From contig NZ_JAOAOP010000005.1 in assembly GCF_030398335.1 (NCBI RefSeq), positions 1-64,000 of the forward strand: DNA of 64,000 nucleotides. Direction: 5' to 3'. Positions 47,848 through 58,374 of this stretch are shown in pieces (within the stretch, counting starts at the first letter, position 1; each line of letters starts with the position of its first letter). The translations under genes were made by a program, and so were the position numbers. The notes beneath the pieces are model-generated. The model made no database searches. It had not been told where the DNA came from and saw only the letters and a list, made by a program, of their open reading frames with translations. This stretch comes from Aquibium sp. A9E412 (GTDB lineage: Bacteria > Pseudomonadota > Alphaproteobacteria > Rhizobiales > Rhizobiaceae).

Positions 47848-48846
47848 CTAGCTGCCCATGCCCTTGAGGGCGATGGCATCCTCGCGCTGCTGGGCGCGGT
47901 CGGCCTCGGGCAGCGGGATCAGGCCCTTGTCGGCGAGATAGCCGTCGGGACCCCAGGCGGCCTCGGAGGTGTACTCCTTGATGAACTCCGCCATGCCGGG
48001 GATGACGCCGACATGCTCCTTCTTGGCGTAGACGAAGAGCGACCGCGACACGCCGTAGTCGCCGGAGGCGATGTTGTCGAAGGTCGGCTCGACGCCGCCG
48101 ATGGTGGAGCCCTGCAGCTTGTCGGCGTTCTGGTCGAGGAAGGAGAAGCCGAAGATGCCGAAGGCGTCCGGATTGGCCTCGAGCTTCTGGACGATCAGGT
48201 TGTCGTTCTCGCCGGCCTCGACATAGGCACCGTCCTCGCGGACCTGGGTGCAGCCGTCGGCCTCCTCGATCGCCTCGGGGCAGGCCTCTTCCATGACCAG
48301 CTCGACGAAGGCGTCGCGCGTGCCGGAGGTGGGCGGCGGGCCGAGAACCTCGATCTCCTTGTCGGGCAGCGCGGAGTCGATCTGCGACCAGTTGGTGTAG
48401 GGGTTCTCCACCACCGCGCCGTCGACGACGACGTTCTTGGCGAGCGCGTTGAAGATCTGCTCCTTGGTGAGATCGACCCGCTCGCTCGTCTTCGAGTTGG
48501 CCAGCACGATGCCGTCGAAGCCGACCTTGATCTCGACCGGGGTGACGCCGGCGGCCATGCAGCTCTCGAGCTCGGAGTCCTTGATCGGCCGCGAGGCGTT
48601 GGTGAAGTCGGGGTGGCTCTCGCCGATGCCGGCGCAGAACAGCTTCATGCCGCCGCCGGTGCCGGTCGATTCCACGACGGGCGTCTGGTTGCCGGTGCCC
48701 TGGCCGAAGCGCTCGGCCACCGCGGTGGTGAAGGGGAAGACGGTCGAGGACCCGACGATCTGAATCTGGTCGCGCGCGGCCGCGACGCCGGCGGACATCG
48801 CCACGGCAAGCGCCGCAGCCGACGTCGTCACGAGAATCCTGTTCAT
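47848..48846 (-). CDS. pstS: Periplasmic phosphate-binding protein PstS
   Basis: This 332-residue protein has a signal peptide (cleavage after AAA about residue 24). The phosphate-binding blocks are IVGSSTVFPFTTAVAERFG, STGTGGGMKLFCAG and PPPTSGTRDAFVELV, with a later GVSRSLFVYAKK. It delivers phosphate to PstCA. The ATG at 48846 has AGGAG 8-9 bases upstream. A PHO box lies 72-89 bp upstream of the start codon. Confidence 0.96.
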   Translation of the reverse strand: MNRILVTTSAAALAVAMSAGVAAARDQIQIVGSSTVFPFTTAVAERFGQGTGNQTPVVESTGTGGGMKLFCAGIGESHPDFTNASRPIKDSELESCMAAGVTPVEIKVGFDGIVLANSKTSERVDLTKEQIFNALAKNVVVDGAVVENPYTNWSQIDSALPDKEIEVLGPPPTSGTRDAFVELVMEEACPEAIEEADGCTQVREDGAYVEAGENDNLIVQKLEANPDAFGIFGFSFLDQNADKLQGSTIGGVEPTFDNIASGDYGVSRSLFVYAKKEHVGVIPGMAEFIKEYTSEAAWGPDGYLADKGLIPLPEADRAQQREDAIALKGMGS

Positions 48847-48917
48847 GTGGCCTGCTCCTGTTGGCAATTTGTCGCGTCGCCAGTGCCAGGCGACGGCTGT
48901 GCGCTTAGCGGCCGTTT

Positions 48918-48935
48918 GTTACAGCGGGATGACAG
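48918..48935 (-). promoter_or_regulatory. PHO box of the pst operon
   Basis: On the minus strand CTGTCAT-CCCG-CTGTAAC matches the PhoB consensus of two 7-bp repeats CTGTCAT separated by 4 bp (second repeat with two mismatches). Confidence 0.85.
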
Positions 48936-49277
48936 TTTTGTGTCGCGCCAATCACGCCTGCCGGGGACCGCCAAGCGGCGTCCGCGGCGGCGGCGTCCGC
49001 CGTCGCGGGAAGGCGTCGGGAATCAACCGCTTGGAGGTTCCGGCGATGGACAGCCGGCGAAGGATGCGGGCGAAGGCGGCGACAAAAAAAGCCGGACGGA
49101 GGAGGCGCCGTGAGAGACCAGTCGCGCATGGGCGCGGTTTTTCTGGCCTGACGGGTCCCGTTGGGGCAATTCGGACCCGTGCAATCGCGGTGGCGCTCCG
49201 ACCGTCCGGAAAGCTGCTCAACCTGGGAAGCGAACCCCGGTCACGCAGACCCTAGAACGGCGATCTTCGCACCCGCT

Positions 49278-49295
49278 ATGGTGCGATCGCACCAT
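49278..49295. promoter_or_regulatory. 18-bp perfect palindrome
   Basis: ATGGTGCGA/TCGCACCAT is completely symmetrical. It could be a dimeric regulator site; no adjacent promoter or gene start explains it. Confidence 0.45.
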
Positions 49296-49362
49296 GCCGG
49301 CGCCGGGCATCGTCGCGGGGGCGCGCGGCGCCGGCGGGCGGCCGTTTGAGCCGTTCTGCGTG

Positions 49363-49445
49363 TCACGGAATCGCAGGCCGGCCCTAACGCATTGTTTTCG
49401 CGCATTTGCGAACGGCGAACCGGTTTCCACTTCGTCTGGAAACGC
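49363..49445 (+). repeat. Dispersed intergenic repeat, copy 3
   Basis: This is the best-preserved copy: TCACGGAATCGCAG, GTTTTCGCGCATTTGCG, AACGGCGAACCG and the hairpin GTTTCC-ACTTCGTCT-GGAAAC (49423-49443). It ends 14 bp past the 3' end of the hybrid kinase gene. Confidence 0.8.
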
Positions 49446-49459
49446 TTAGCCGGCGCGGC

Positions 49460-53575
<4,116 letters not shown>

Positions 53576-53615
53576 TCCCCGCTTGTTTGTTGGGACCGAT
53601 TGTTGCCGGCGAGAC

Positions 53616-53630
53616 TTAACGTTCGGCTAA
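53616..53630 (-). promoter_or_regulatory. CtrA-like site upstream of the hybrid kinase
   Basis: On the minus strand TTAG-CCGAACG-TTAA matches TTAA-N7-TTAA with one mismatch, about 45-55 bp before the probable kinase start. Confidence 0.35.
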
Positions 53631-53843
53631 GATTAATCGAGGCGCGTCAAATGCTTGTTGCCGCAGCGGAAGAACAGGCTTAAGGGCGGCAGAGCAACGC
53701 CGCGTTGCCGCGGCCGTCCTTGGCCGGCGGGTCTCGCCGCCTTGTCCGCCGCCGGCGTTAACCCTGCGGAAGGGAAGCGCTTCGTCGCCACTATGGCGCC
53801 GGCTATGCTTCGAACAGGGCGGCAGGGACGGTGGAGCAAGACA

Positions 53844-54941
53844 ATGACGGGATGTGTTTCGGGCTGGTTCGGCAGGACCGTTGCCCTGTCGGTGGCGGTC
53901 GGCCTGGTGTTCGGCGTGGTGGCCTATCGCTATCTCGTGGAAGGGGTGCGGGTACTCCAGAAGTATCCGCCGGCGCTCGACGCGCGCGGCCTTGCGGTGT
54001 CGCTCGTGCTGGCGGTGGCGGGCTACGCGCTGGTGCGCGCGCTGCGGCCGTCGGCGGCCGCGGAGCGGCCGTTCGACTGGGCGGCGCTGCGGCTGCCCGG
54101 CACGCTCTACGGCGCCATGTTCGGCACGCTTGCCGCCACCATGGTCGTGATGCTGGTCGAGCCGACGGTGTTCGCCGTCACCGTGCGCGAGGGCCAGTTC
54201 CTCAGCATCGCCACCGAGGTGGTGTTCATCGCCGCGTTGTGGGTCCTGGCGCGCACGGCGCTCGCGGTGCGGCGGGTCGCCGTCGCGCGGGTTTTCGGGC
54301 TGCGCCCGGCCGTGCTGGTGTGGCTGATGTTCCTCGGCGTCGCGGTCGTGCTGGGCGAGGAGATGTCGTGGGGCCAGCACTGGCTCGGCTGGGGCACGCC
54401 GGAGCTCTTCGAGGGCAATCTGCAGCGCGAGACCAACCTGCACAATTTCTACACGCACCGCTTCGAGGCGGCCTATTACAGCGCCGCCGTGCTGCTTCTG
54501 GTGCTGGTGCCCTATGCGTGGCCGCAGCGCGCGCCGCGCCTCCTGGCGCCGCTCGCGCCCTACATCCCGCCGCCGAGCATGGCCGTCCTCGCGCTGCCCT
54601 TGTGCGGGCTGATGTACAACAGCTGGAACTTCGCGGCCTACCAGCTCTGGTTCTTCGCCGGGCTGTGGATCGCGCTCGACCTGTGGCGCCATGCGCCGCG
54701 GCGCGAGGCGCTCGCCGCTGCGGCGATGGGCGGTCTGCTGGCCGTCTCGCAGGCGGTGTTCGTGCTGTTCGGCGGCGGCATGGCGGAAGGCCACGAGCTG
54801 ACCGAGATCCGCGAGTTCCTGATCGCGATCGTGGTGTGGGGCTATGCGCTCATGCTGGCCGGCCGCCTGCGCGCCATGGCGGCGGCAAGCGCCGGGCGGT
54901 CGGCCGCCCTCGGCGCCAGGGCGCAGCCGCGCACGGCGTGA
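53844..54941 (+). CDS. Polytopic membrane protein with EEMSWGQ motif
   Basis: This 365-residue protein has about eight to nine hydrophobic helices. The most distinctive block is VVLGEEMSWGQHWLGWGTPE followed 15 residues later by QRETNLHNF, placed at the end of a membrane helix (about 168-205). The same E-E-x-S-W-G-Q...E-T-N-L-H-N pattern occurs in a widespread family of uncharacterised bacterial membrane proteins. Its acidic, Trp and His residues look catalytic or ligand binding. The ATG at 53844 has GGAG 8 bases upstream. An 11-bp GC hairpin follows the gene. Confidence 0.78.
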   Translation: MTGCVSGWFGRTVALSVAVGLVFGVVAYRYLVEGVRVLQKYPPALDARGLAVSLVLAVAGYALVRALRPSAAAERPFDWAALRLPGTLYGAMFGTLAATMVVMLVEPTVFAVTVREGQFLSIATEVVFIAALWVLARTALAVRRVAVARVFGLRPAVLVWLMFLGVAVVLGEEMSWGQHWLGWGTPELFEGNLQRETNLHNFYTHRFEAAYYSAAVLLLVLVPYAWPQRAPRLLAPLAPYIPPPSMAVLALPLCGLMYNSWNFAAYQLWFFAGLWIALDLWRHAPRREALAAAAMGGLLAVSQAVFVLFGGGMAEGHELTEIREFLIAIVVWGYALMLAGRLRAMAAASAGRSAALGARAQPRTA

Positions 54942-54965
54942 GGCCGGACGCCGGCCGAATCGAGA

Positions 54966-54991
54966 ACCGGGCGTGCCCGCGCACGCCCGGT
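54966..54991 (+). terminator. Strong hairpin without T-tract after the EEMSWGQ gene
   Basis: ACCGGGCGTGC/GCACGCCCGGT is a perfect 11-bp stem with loop CCGC, 24 bp after the stop. No run of T follows, so it may mark mRNA 3' processing or a weak terminator. Confidence 0.5.
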
Positions 54992-55078
54992 GCCGGCCGC
55001 ACAACGCGCACCCGGCGCATCGGCGAGCCGAATGCCGTTCACCAGGGACATGCCGTGAGTGATTGGAAAAAGAGCGCG

Positions 55079-55131
55079 AAGTGGCACTCCCAAGGGGACT
55101 CGAACCCCTGTTTCCGCCGTGAGAGGGCGGC
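55079..55131 (-). repeat. Attachment-site repeat: displaced 3' half of tRNA-Glu
   Basis: These 53 bases are identical to 57401-57453 and comprise the 3' part of the tRNA-Glu(CTC) gene (part of anticodon arm, variable loop, T arm, acceptor and CCA). The 5' half of a tRNA does not follow. This is the att repeat left when an element integrated into the tRNA gene and restored its 3' half. Confidence 0.92.
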
Positions 55132-55143
55132 TAGCCCACCTGC

Positions 55144-55676
55144 ATGGGTTCGCCTACGAATCGGCGGGTGATGCTAGACGGCGACGATGTGCTGGACCAG
55201 CGCCGCTTTCGCCACGCGGTCAACGAGCGCGCCGAGGTCCGACTGCCGGAGTCGCGCAAGGCGCAGTTCGAGGCGCAGATGGATGCCCTGTTCGCCGAGG
55301 AGGAGTATGTCGACCCGCCGCCCGGCGCGACACTGCTGGATCATTTCGCGGAGCTGCTGCAGACGTTCCTGACTGACCGCTACCGAGCACAAGAGCGGGA
55401 CGAGATACTCTAGGCAAGCCATGATACGACGAGGAGCGGTGTCTGTACTGGTTCCGCATCCAGGACCTCATGAAGTTCATGGAGCGCGAGAACAGCCATC
55501 CCTGGCGGGTGCAGCGGATCAAAGTCGCCAACGTCCTACGGAAGCACTTCGCCGCAGCCGCCAAGGAGATATACCCCCGCAAGGCGAAGACCAACATCTT
55601 CTACCTTCCGGCCGACCAGTTCTCGCGGCAGACCGAGCCGTTTCCCGTTCCGCGCGGACCCCGATCACCGATATAG
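55144..55676 (+). pseudogene. Decayed, 5'-truncated gene in the island
   Basis: Two plus-strand frames read as one protein C terminus. The first (55144-55413) ends ...LLDHFAELLQTFLTDRYRAQERDEIL. After a shift of frame near 55407 the text continues LGKP, then TGA at 55422 where Trp would fit, then YDEERCLYWFRIQDLMKFM and on to ...PRGPRSPI at 55676. A stop at 55132 in the first frame, right at the att repeat, shows that the 5' part is missing. The composition suggests the C-terminal part of a phage or element protein (possibly primase/helicase-like), but the family is not identified. Confidence 0.6.
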
Positions 55677-55696
55677 GTCTCCGGGGAAGGGGTATG

Positions 55697-56050
55697 CTAC
55701 GGTTGCAAGACCATGGCGTTGACCAGCAACTCGACGCCTCCCCAAATCAATGTGCCCAGCCCCCAGACTCCGATGACTACGAACGCCGATTGGAGATAGT
55801 TGATTCTCCCATGGGGGTGCCCGTCTTCTGGCGTACCGGGATAATCTGCGATCTCCGCAAAGACTAGAGCTATTATCCCGGCAAGTCCGCTGGCCGCCAG
55901 AGGCGACAGAGCCCGTGAGACGCCAGCGGCGTATTCGAGATTGCCAGCGGACACTCCGGCCCCAACAAGCTGGAGTGCTGCAAACAGCAGAGCGCCTGCT
56001 GCTGTCAAAAGGCCGATGGCGAGACGTCTTGTGTTGGCCGCATCCAGCAT
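55697..56050 (-). CDS. Three-helix membrane protein in the island operon
   Basis: This 117-residue protein has three predicted membrane helices (about 10-32, 47-68 and 88-113) separated by a polar loop, EIADYPGTPEDGHPHGRIN. It is the last gene of the island operon, starting 18 bp after the HEPN-like gene, with GAGGAGG about 12 bases upstream. No known family is recognised. In defence operons small membrane proteins often act as effectors or anchors, so such a role is possible but unproven. Confidence 0.7.
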   Translation of the reverse strand: MLDAANTRRLAIGLLTAAGALLFAALQLVGAGVSAGNLEYAAGVSRALSPLAASGLAGIIALVFAEIADYPGTPEDGHPHGRINYLQSAFVVIGVWGLGTLIWGGVELLVNAMVLQP

Positions 56051-56068
56051 TTTGATAAACGGCCTCCT

Positions 56069-56551
56069 CTAAGGAGCACGTCTGCTATAAATTCGACGCA
56101 GCAGGAATGATGCCAAACTAAGATGGTCAAGACAAAGATCAAGAGACTCGTTATTTCCTACTGTGTGCCCGCGAGGGTTTCTTATCGCAGTAGCCGCTCC
56201 CGCAAATAAATGCGAGAATCCTCTCTGTTCATCTTTTTCACTTAGTGTGGTCAGGTCATTAAGGCGGATTTTAGGGCTTTCTGCATTGAACGCAGCCATC
56301 ATCAATTTGTAACCTGTTTCAGAAATGCCAGCTAGCTCGGATACCTTATTATCCAATAACTTGTACGCTTCAAACGTTGCTTGCGAATAATGCCCATCAT
56401 CGAACAGCTTAATGGCCACGGATGATATGTCCGGGTGAATATTCCTTTCGTCGAATGGATGAAGCTTCCCTTCGTCAACCTCACTCGGCTGCGAACTTAC
56501 GAGGTGCGCACTCCTTACAAAAGCTTCGAATTTTCCGAAGTTCTCAGTCAT
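56069..56551 (-). CDS. HEPN-fold Ymh/TIGR02391-like protein
   Basis: This 160-residue soluble helical protein has a C-terminal half (about 40-155) that matches the Hypoth_Ymh/TIGR02391 pattern: VAIKLFDDGHYSQATFEAYKLL, LMMAAFNAE and FAGAATAIRNPRGHTV. The segment R124-N-P-R-G-H129 is an R-X4-H motif, the catalytic signature of HEPN ribonucleases. It overlaps the upstream DUF5343-like gene by 8 bp. RNA cleavage as a defence or toxin activity is inference from the motif and family. The gene is AT-rich compared with the chromosome. Confidence 0.8.
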   Translation of the reverse strand: MTENFGKFEAFVRSAHLVSSQPSEVDEGKLHPFDERNIHPDISSVAIKLFDDGHYSQATFEAYKLLDNKVSELAGISETGYKLMMAAFNAESPKIRLNDLTTLSEKDEQRGFSHLFAGAATAIRNPRGHTVGNNESLDLCLDHLSLASFLLRRIYSRRAP

Positions 56552-57242
56552 TCATCAAGTTTGCCCTGATACTCCTAAAAATGTTGTCGTACGTTTCGGC
56601 ACTAGCATCAGCCGGCAAGTTAACCTCCACGCGCACAGTCAGCGCCCAATCTTTTTTCGGATTATATCCATTGTCAGTTGTGCTCGCTTGCTCAGGTTGA
56701 GCCACCGGCGCCAATTTTATGCTCTTTGCTTCCGGGTTCCTCTTTTGGCGCTTATCTTCGCGAGACCCCTTCGGGGCTGCCTTCCGTTCTGTGGGCTTCT
56801 GCCGCGTTGGAAGCTCCCCGTGGCCGGAGAGCGCGGCAAACACTTGAAATGTGCCAGCCTGCCTCGCGCCTATCGCTGCGCTTGTCCCATCCGCTCGTCG
56901 AAAGAAGGTGATTAAGGCATCCTTGTCCTTTTCCCACGCAGGATCTCCGTAGAGGTCGAAGAGATCTTTGTAACCTGACTTGACGAGTTCGGAGAATGCC
57001 TGCGCAAAATCCTCATCTCTATGATGAGAGAATACATCGGCGGCCTCCTTCGTCTTTTTTCCCTCGCCATCGATAATCCCAACAAACACGAGAGCGTTTA
57101 TGACGTAACTTTCGTTGTTGGGTGCAATACCCAACCTTTTGACGGTCTCGGACGTGATAGTCGCCGGAAAGCTGCTCCTGAGGTTGTTTACCATTAGAGC
57201 GATGTTGCCCGGCCCCGAAATGTATGGATGCGCAGCTGCCAT
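56544..57242 (-). CDS. DUF5343-like protein
   Basis: This 232-residue protein has an N-terminal domain (about 1-115) that fits DUF5343: AAHPYISGPGNIALMVNNLRSSFP, then VKRLGIAPNNESYVINALVFVGIIDGEGKKT, a winged-helix-like unit. A basic, Lys/Arg-rich linker (about 135-180) leads to a C-terminal strand-rich segment (about 190-232, WALTVRVEVNLPADASAETY). The start is taken as ATG 57242; an upstream TTG is less likely. It is the first gene of the operon, from a probable promoter TTGACG-N17-CAAATT. It may be the sensor or regulator of the HEPN partner. Confidence 0.75.
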   Translation of the reverse strand: MAAAHPYISGPGNIALMVNNLRSSFPATITSETVKRLGIAPNNESYVINALVFVGIIDGEGKKTKEAADVFSHHRDEDFAQAFSELVKSGYKDLFDLYGDPAWEKDKDALITFFRRADGTSAAIGARQAGTFQVFAALSGHGELPTRQKPTERKAAPKGSREDKRQKRNPEAKSIKLAPVAQPEQASTTDNGYNPKKDWALTVRVEVNLPADASAETYDNIFRSIRANLMND

Positions 57243-57278
57243 GCCCCTGATCCACCCCCGCCCAGCTCTGATGTGCAA

Positions 57279-57307
57279 AATTTGTCTGCTTGGCGGCCCA
57301 ACGTCAA
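57279..57307 (-). promoter_or_regulatory. Putative promoter of the island operon
   Basis: On the minus strand TTGACG (57307-57302), a 17-bp spacer and CAAATT (57284-57279) lie 37 bp before the DUF5343-like start. The -35 is good, the -10 weak. Confidence 0.45.
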
Positions 57308-57403
57308 ACGCTAACTTTTTTGGACATTAGGCGATATTTAGCTCGTCGACGTCTTCGCTAAAATCGCAAAGAAGCCAAGCCCTTGGAAAAGTTATGAAAA
57401 AAG

Positions 57404-57479
57404 TGGCACTCCCAAGGGGACTCGAACCCCTGTTTCCGCCGTGAGAGGGCGGCGTCCTAGACCGCTAGACGATGGGAGC
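57404..57479 (-). tRNA. tRNA-Glu (anticodon CTC)
   Basis: This 76-nt cloverleaf includes the encoded CCA. The acceptor stem is GCTCCCA/TGGGAGT (one G-U pair), the D arm contains TCGTCTAGCGGTCTAGGA, the anticodon stem-loop is CCGCC-CTCTCAC-GGCGG with CTC as anticodon, and the T arm is CAGGGGTTCGAGTCCCCTT. Its 3' half is duplicated at 55079-55131, marking integration of the island. The present gene is complete and should be functional. Confidence 0.95.
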
Positions 57480-57542
57480 GCGGTGCGCCGCGACGATATA
57501 GTCGCGATCGACGGCAAATGCAACACGTCGTGTGGGGTCGCG

Positions 57543-57944
57543 TCAACTCTTTCGCGGCGCGGGCTCGATGAGGTCCCAGAGATTGCCGGACAGGTCGGCG
57601 AAGACGGCGACGGTGCCGTAGGGCTCCTCGCGCGGCGTCTCGCGGAAGGCGACGCCGGCCGCGCTCATGCGCCGGTAGGCGCTCCAGAAATCGTCGGTCT
57701 CAAGGAACAGGAACACGCGGTCGCCGGCCTGGGCGCCGACGCCGGCGCGCTGGCGCGGGCCGCGGGCGCGGGCCAGCAGCAGCCGGGCGCCGGCATCGCC
57801 GGGCGGCGCGACGACGACCCAGCGCTTGCCGCCGGCAAGCGGCCTGTCCTCGATCAGCCGGAAGCCGAGCCGCTCGCGATACCAGGCGATCGCCGCGTCG
57901 TAGTCGTCGACCAGGATGGTGACCTGGGCGACGCGGATGCTCAC
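57543..57944 (-). CDS. VOC-family (glyoxalase/bleomycin-resistance fold) protein
   Basis: This 133-residue soluble protein shows the vicinal-oxygen-chelate pattern: VAQVTILVDDYDAAIAWYRERLGF at the N terminus, RWVVVAPPGDAGARLLLA, and the C-terminal PYGTVAVFADLSGNLWDLIEP. Metal-ligand candidates are the N-terminal Gln and C-terminal residues. The function may be glyoxalase-like, dioxygenase-like or drug binding. The start is a GTG overlapping the stop of the upstream gene (GTGA), so the two are coupled. Confidence 0.88.
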   Translation of the reverse strand: MSIRVAQVTILVDDYDAAIAWYRERLGFRLIEDRPLAGGKRWVVVAPPGDAGARLLLARARGPRQRAGVGAQAGDRVFLFLETDDFWSAYRRMSAAGVAFRETPREEPYGTVAVFADLSGNLWDLIEPAPRKS

Positions 57945-58348
57945 TCGGCGCCCTCGGGCACCGCGCCGGCCGGCGCGGTGGCGAGCGCGAAGCGCCCGAC
58001 CATCGCACCGGCGGCCATGTCGTAGACGAGGATCGCGGCGCTGCCGTCGGGCAGCGCCACATGCAGGGTGAGCTGCCGGCCGCTCGCCGCGTGCGAGACG
58101 AGCCGCGCGCCGTCGGGCAGCGCGATGGTGCCTTCGGCGAGCGTTTCGCCGCCGGCGAGGGCGGGCGGTTCCGCGGCGTCCTCGCCGGTCCACCAGGTCT
58201 GGTAGACAACCGCGCCCATCACCGCCATAACGGCGACGAAGAGCAGGCCGAGATTGATCGCCACGAAGCGCATCAGCTTGCGGCGCACCCGCTCGGCGGC
58301 CGGGTCGAGCGGGCGTTCGGTCTCGTCGTCGTGGGAAGGTGTGGCCAT
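57941..58348 (-). CDS. Single-span membrane protein with DUF6476-like appearance
   Basis: This 135-residue protein has a polar N terminus (about 1-24) and a membrane helix (about 26-48, LMRFVAINLGLLFVAVMAVMGAVVY). A periplasmic domain of about 80 residues (GTIALPDGARLVSHAASGRQLTLHVALPDG..., ending VYDMAAGAMVGRF) follows. It resembles a small fimbrial- or copper-assembly-independent membrane protein family common in rhizobia; the DUF assignment is tentative. It is divergent from rluD by 26 bp and coupled to the VOC gene. Confidence 0.75.
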   Translation of the reverse strand: MATPSHDDETERPLDPAAERVRRKLMRFVAINLGLLFVAVMAVMGAVVYQTWWTGEDAAEPPALAGGETLAEGTIALPDGARLVSHAASGRQLTLHVALPDGSAAILVYDMAAGAMVGRFALATAPAGAVPEGAE

Positions 58349-58374
58349 CGGGCGGCGGTCCGGAATCAGTTGTG

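Larger units (their letters stand above)
48936..49459. other. Gene-free interval with palindromes between pstS and the hybrid kinase gene
   Basis: This 520-bp stretch has no recognisable gene. It holds a hairpin ACGGGTCC/GGACCCGT (49151-49180), an 18-bp perfect palindrome ATGGTGCGATCGCACCAT (49278-49295) and a dispersed repeat copy at its right end. A 13-codon open frame starting at GTG 49110 after GGAGGAGG ends immediately before the hairpin, reminiscent of a leader peptide. An Arg-rich 69-codon frame (49046-49255) overlaps it; it is unconvincing. Upstream genes of other rhizobial pst operons (phoR) are not here. Confidence 0.5.
55079..57453. mobile_element. Mini genomic island integrated in tRNA-Glu(CTC)
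   Basis: Bounded by 53-bp perfect direct repeats of the tRNA 3' half, this about 2.3-kb segment is visibly AT-richer than its surroundings from about 56.0 to 57.4 kb. It carries a 5'-truncated decayed gene and a three-gene minus-strand operon (DUF5343-like, HEPN/Ymh-like, three-helix membrane protein). No integrase is present, so it is probably a deletion remnant of a larger element or a cargo cassette mobilised in trans. Confidence 0.88.

Noticed and set aside
49046-49255. 69-codon Arg-rich frame with GGAGG upstream
   Set aside because: The ribosome site is good, but the peptide is almost pure basic residues followed by chance-like text and crosses a perfect hairpin; not convincing.
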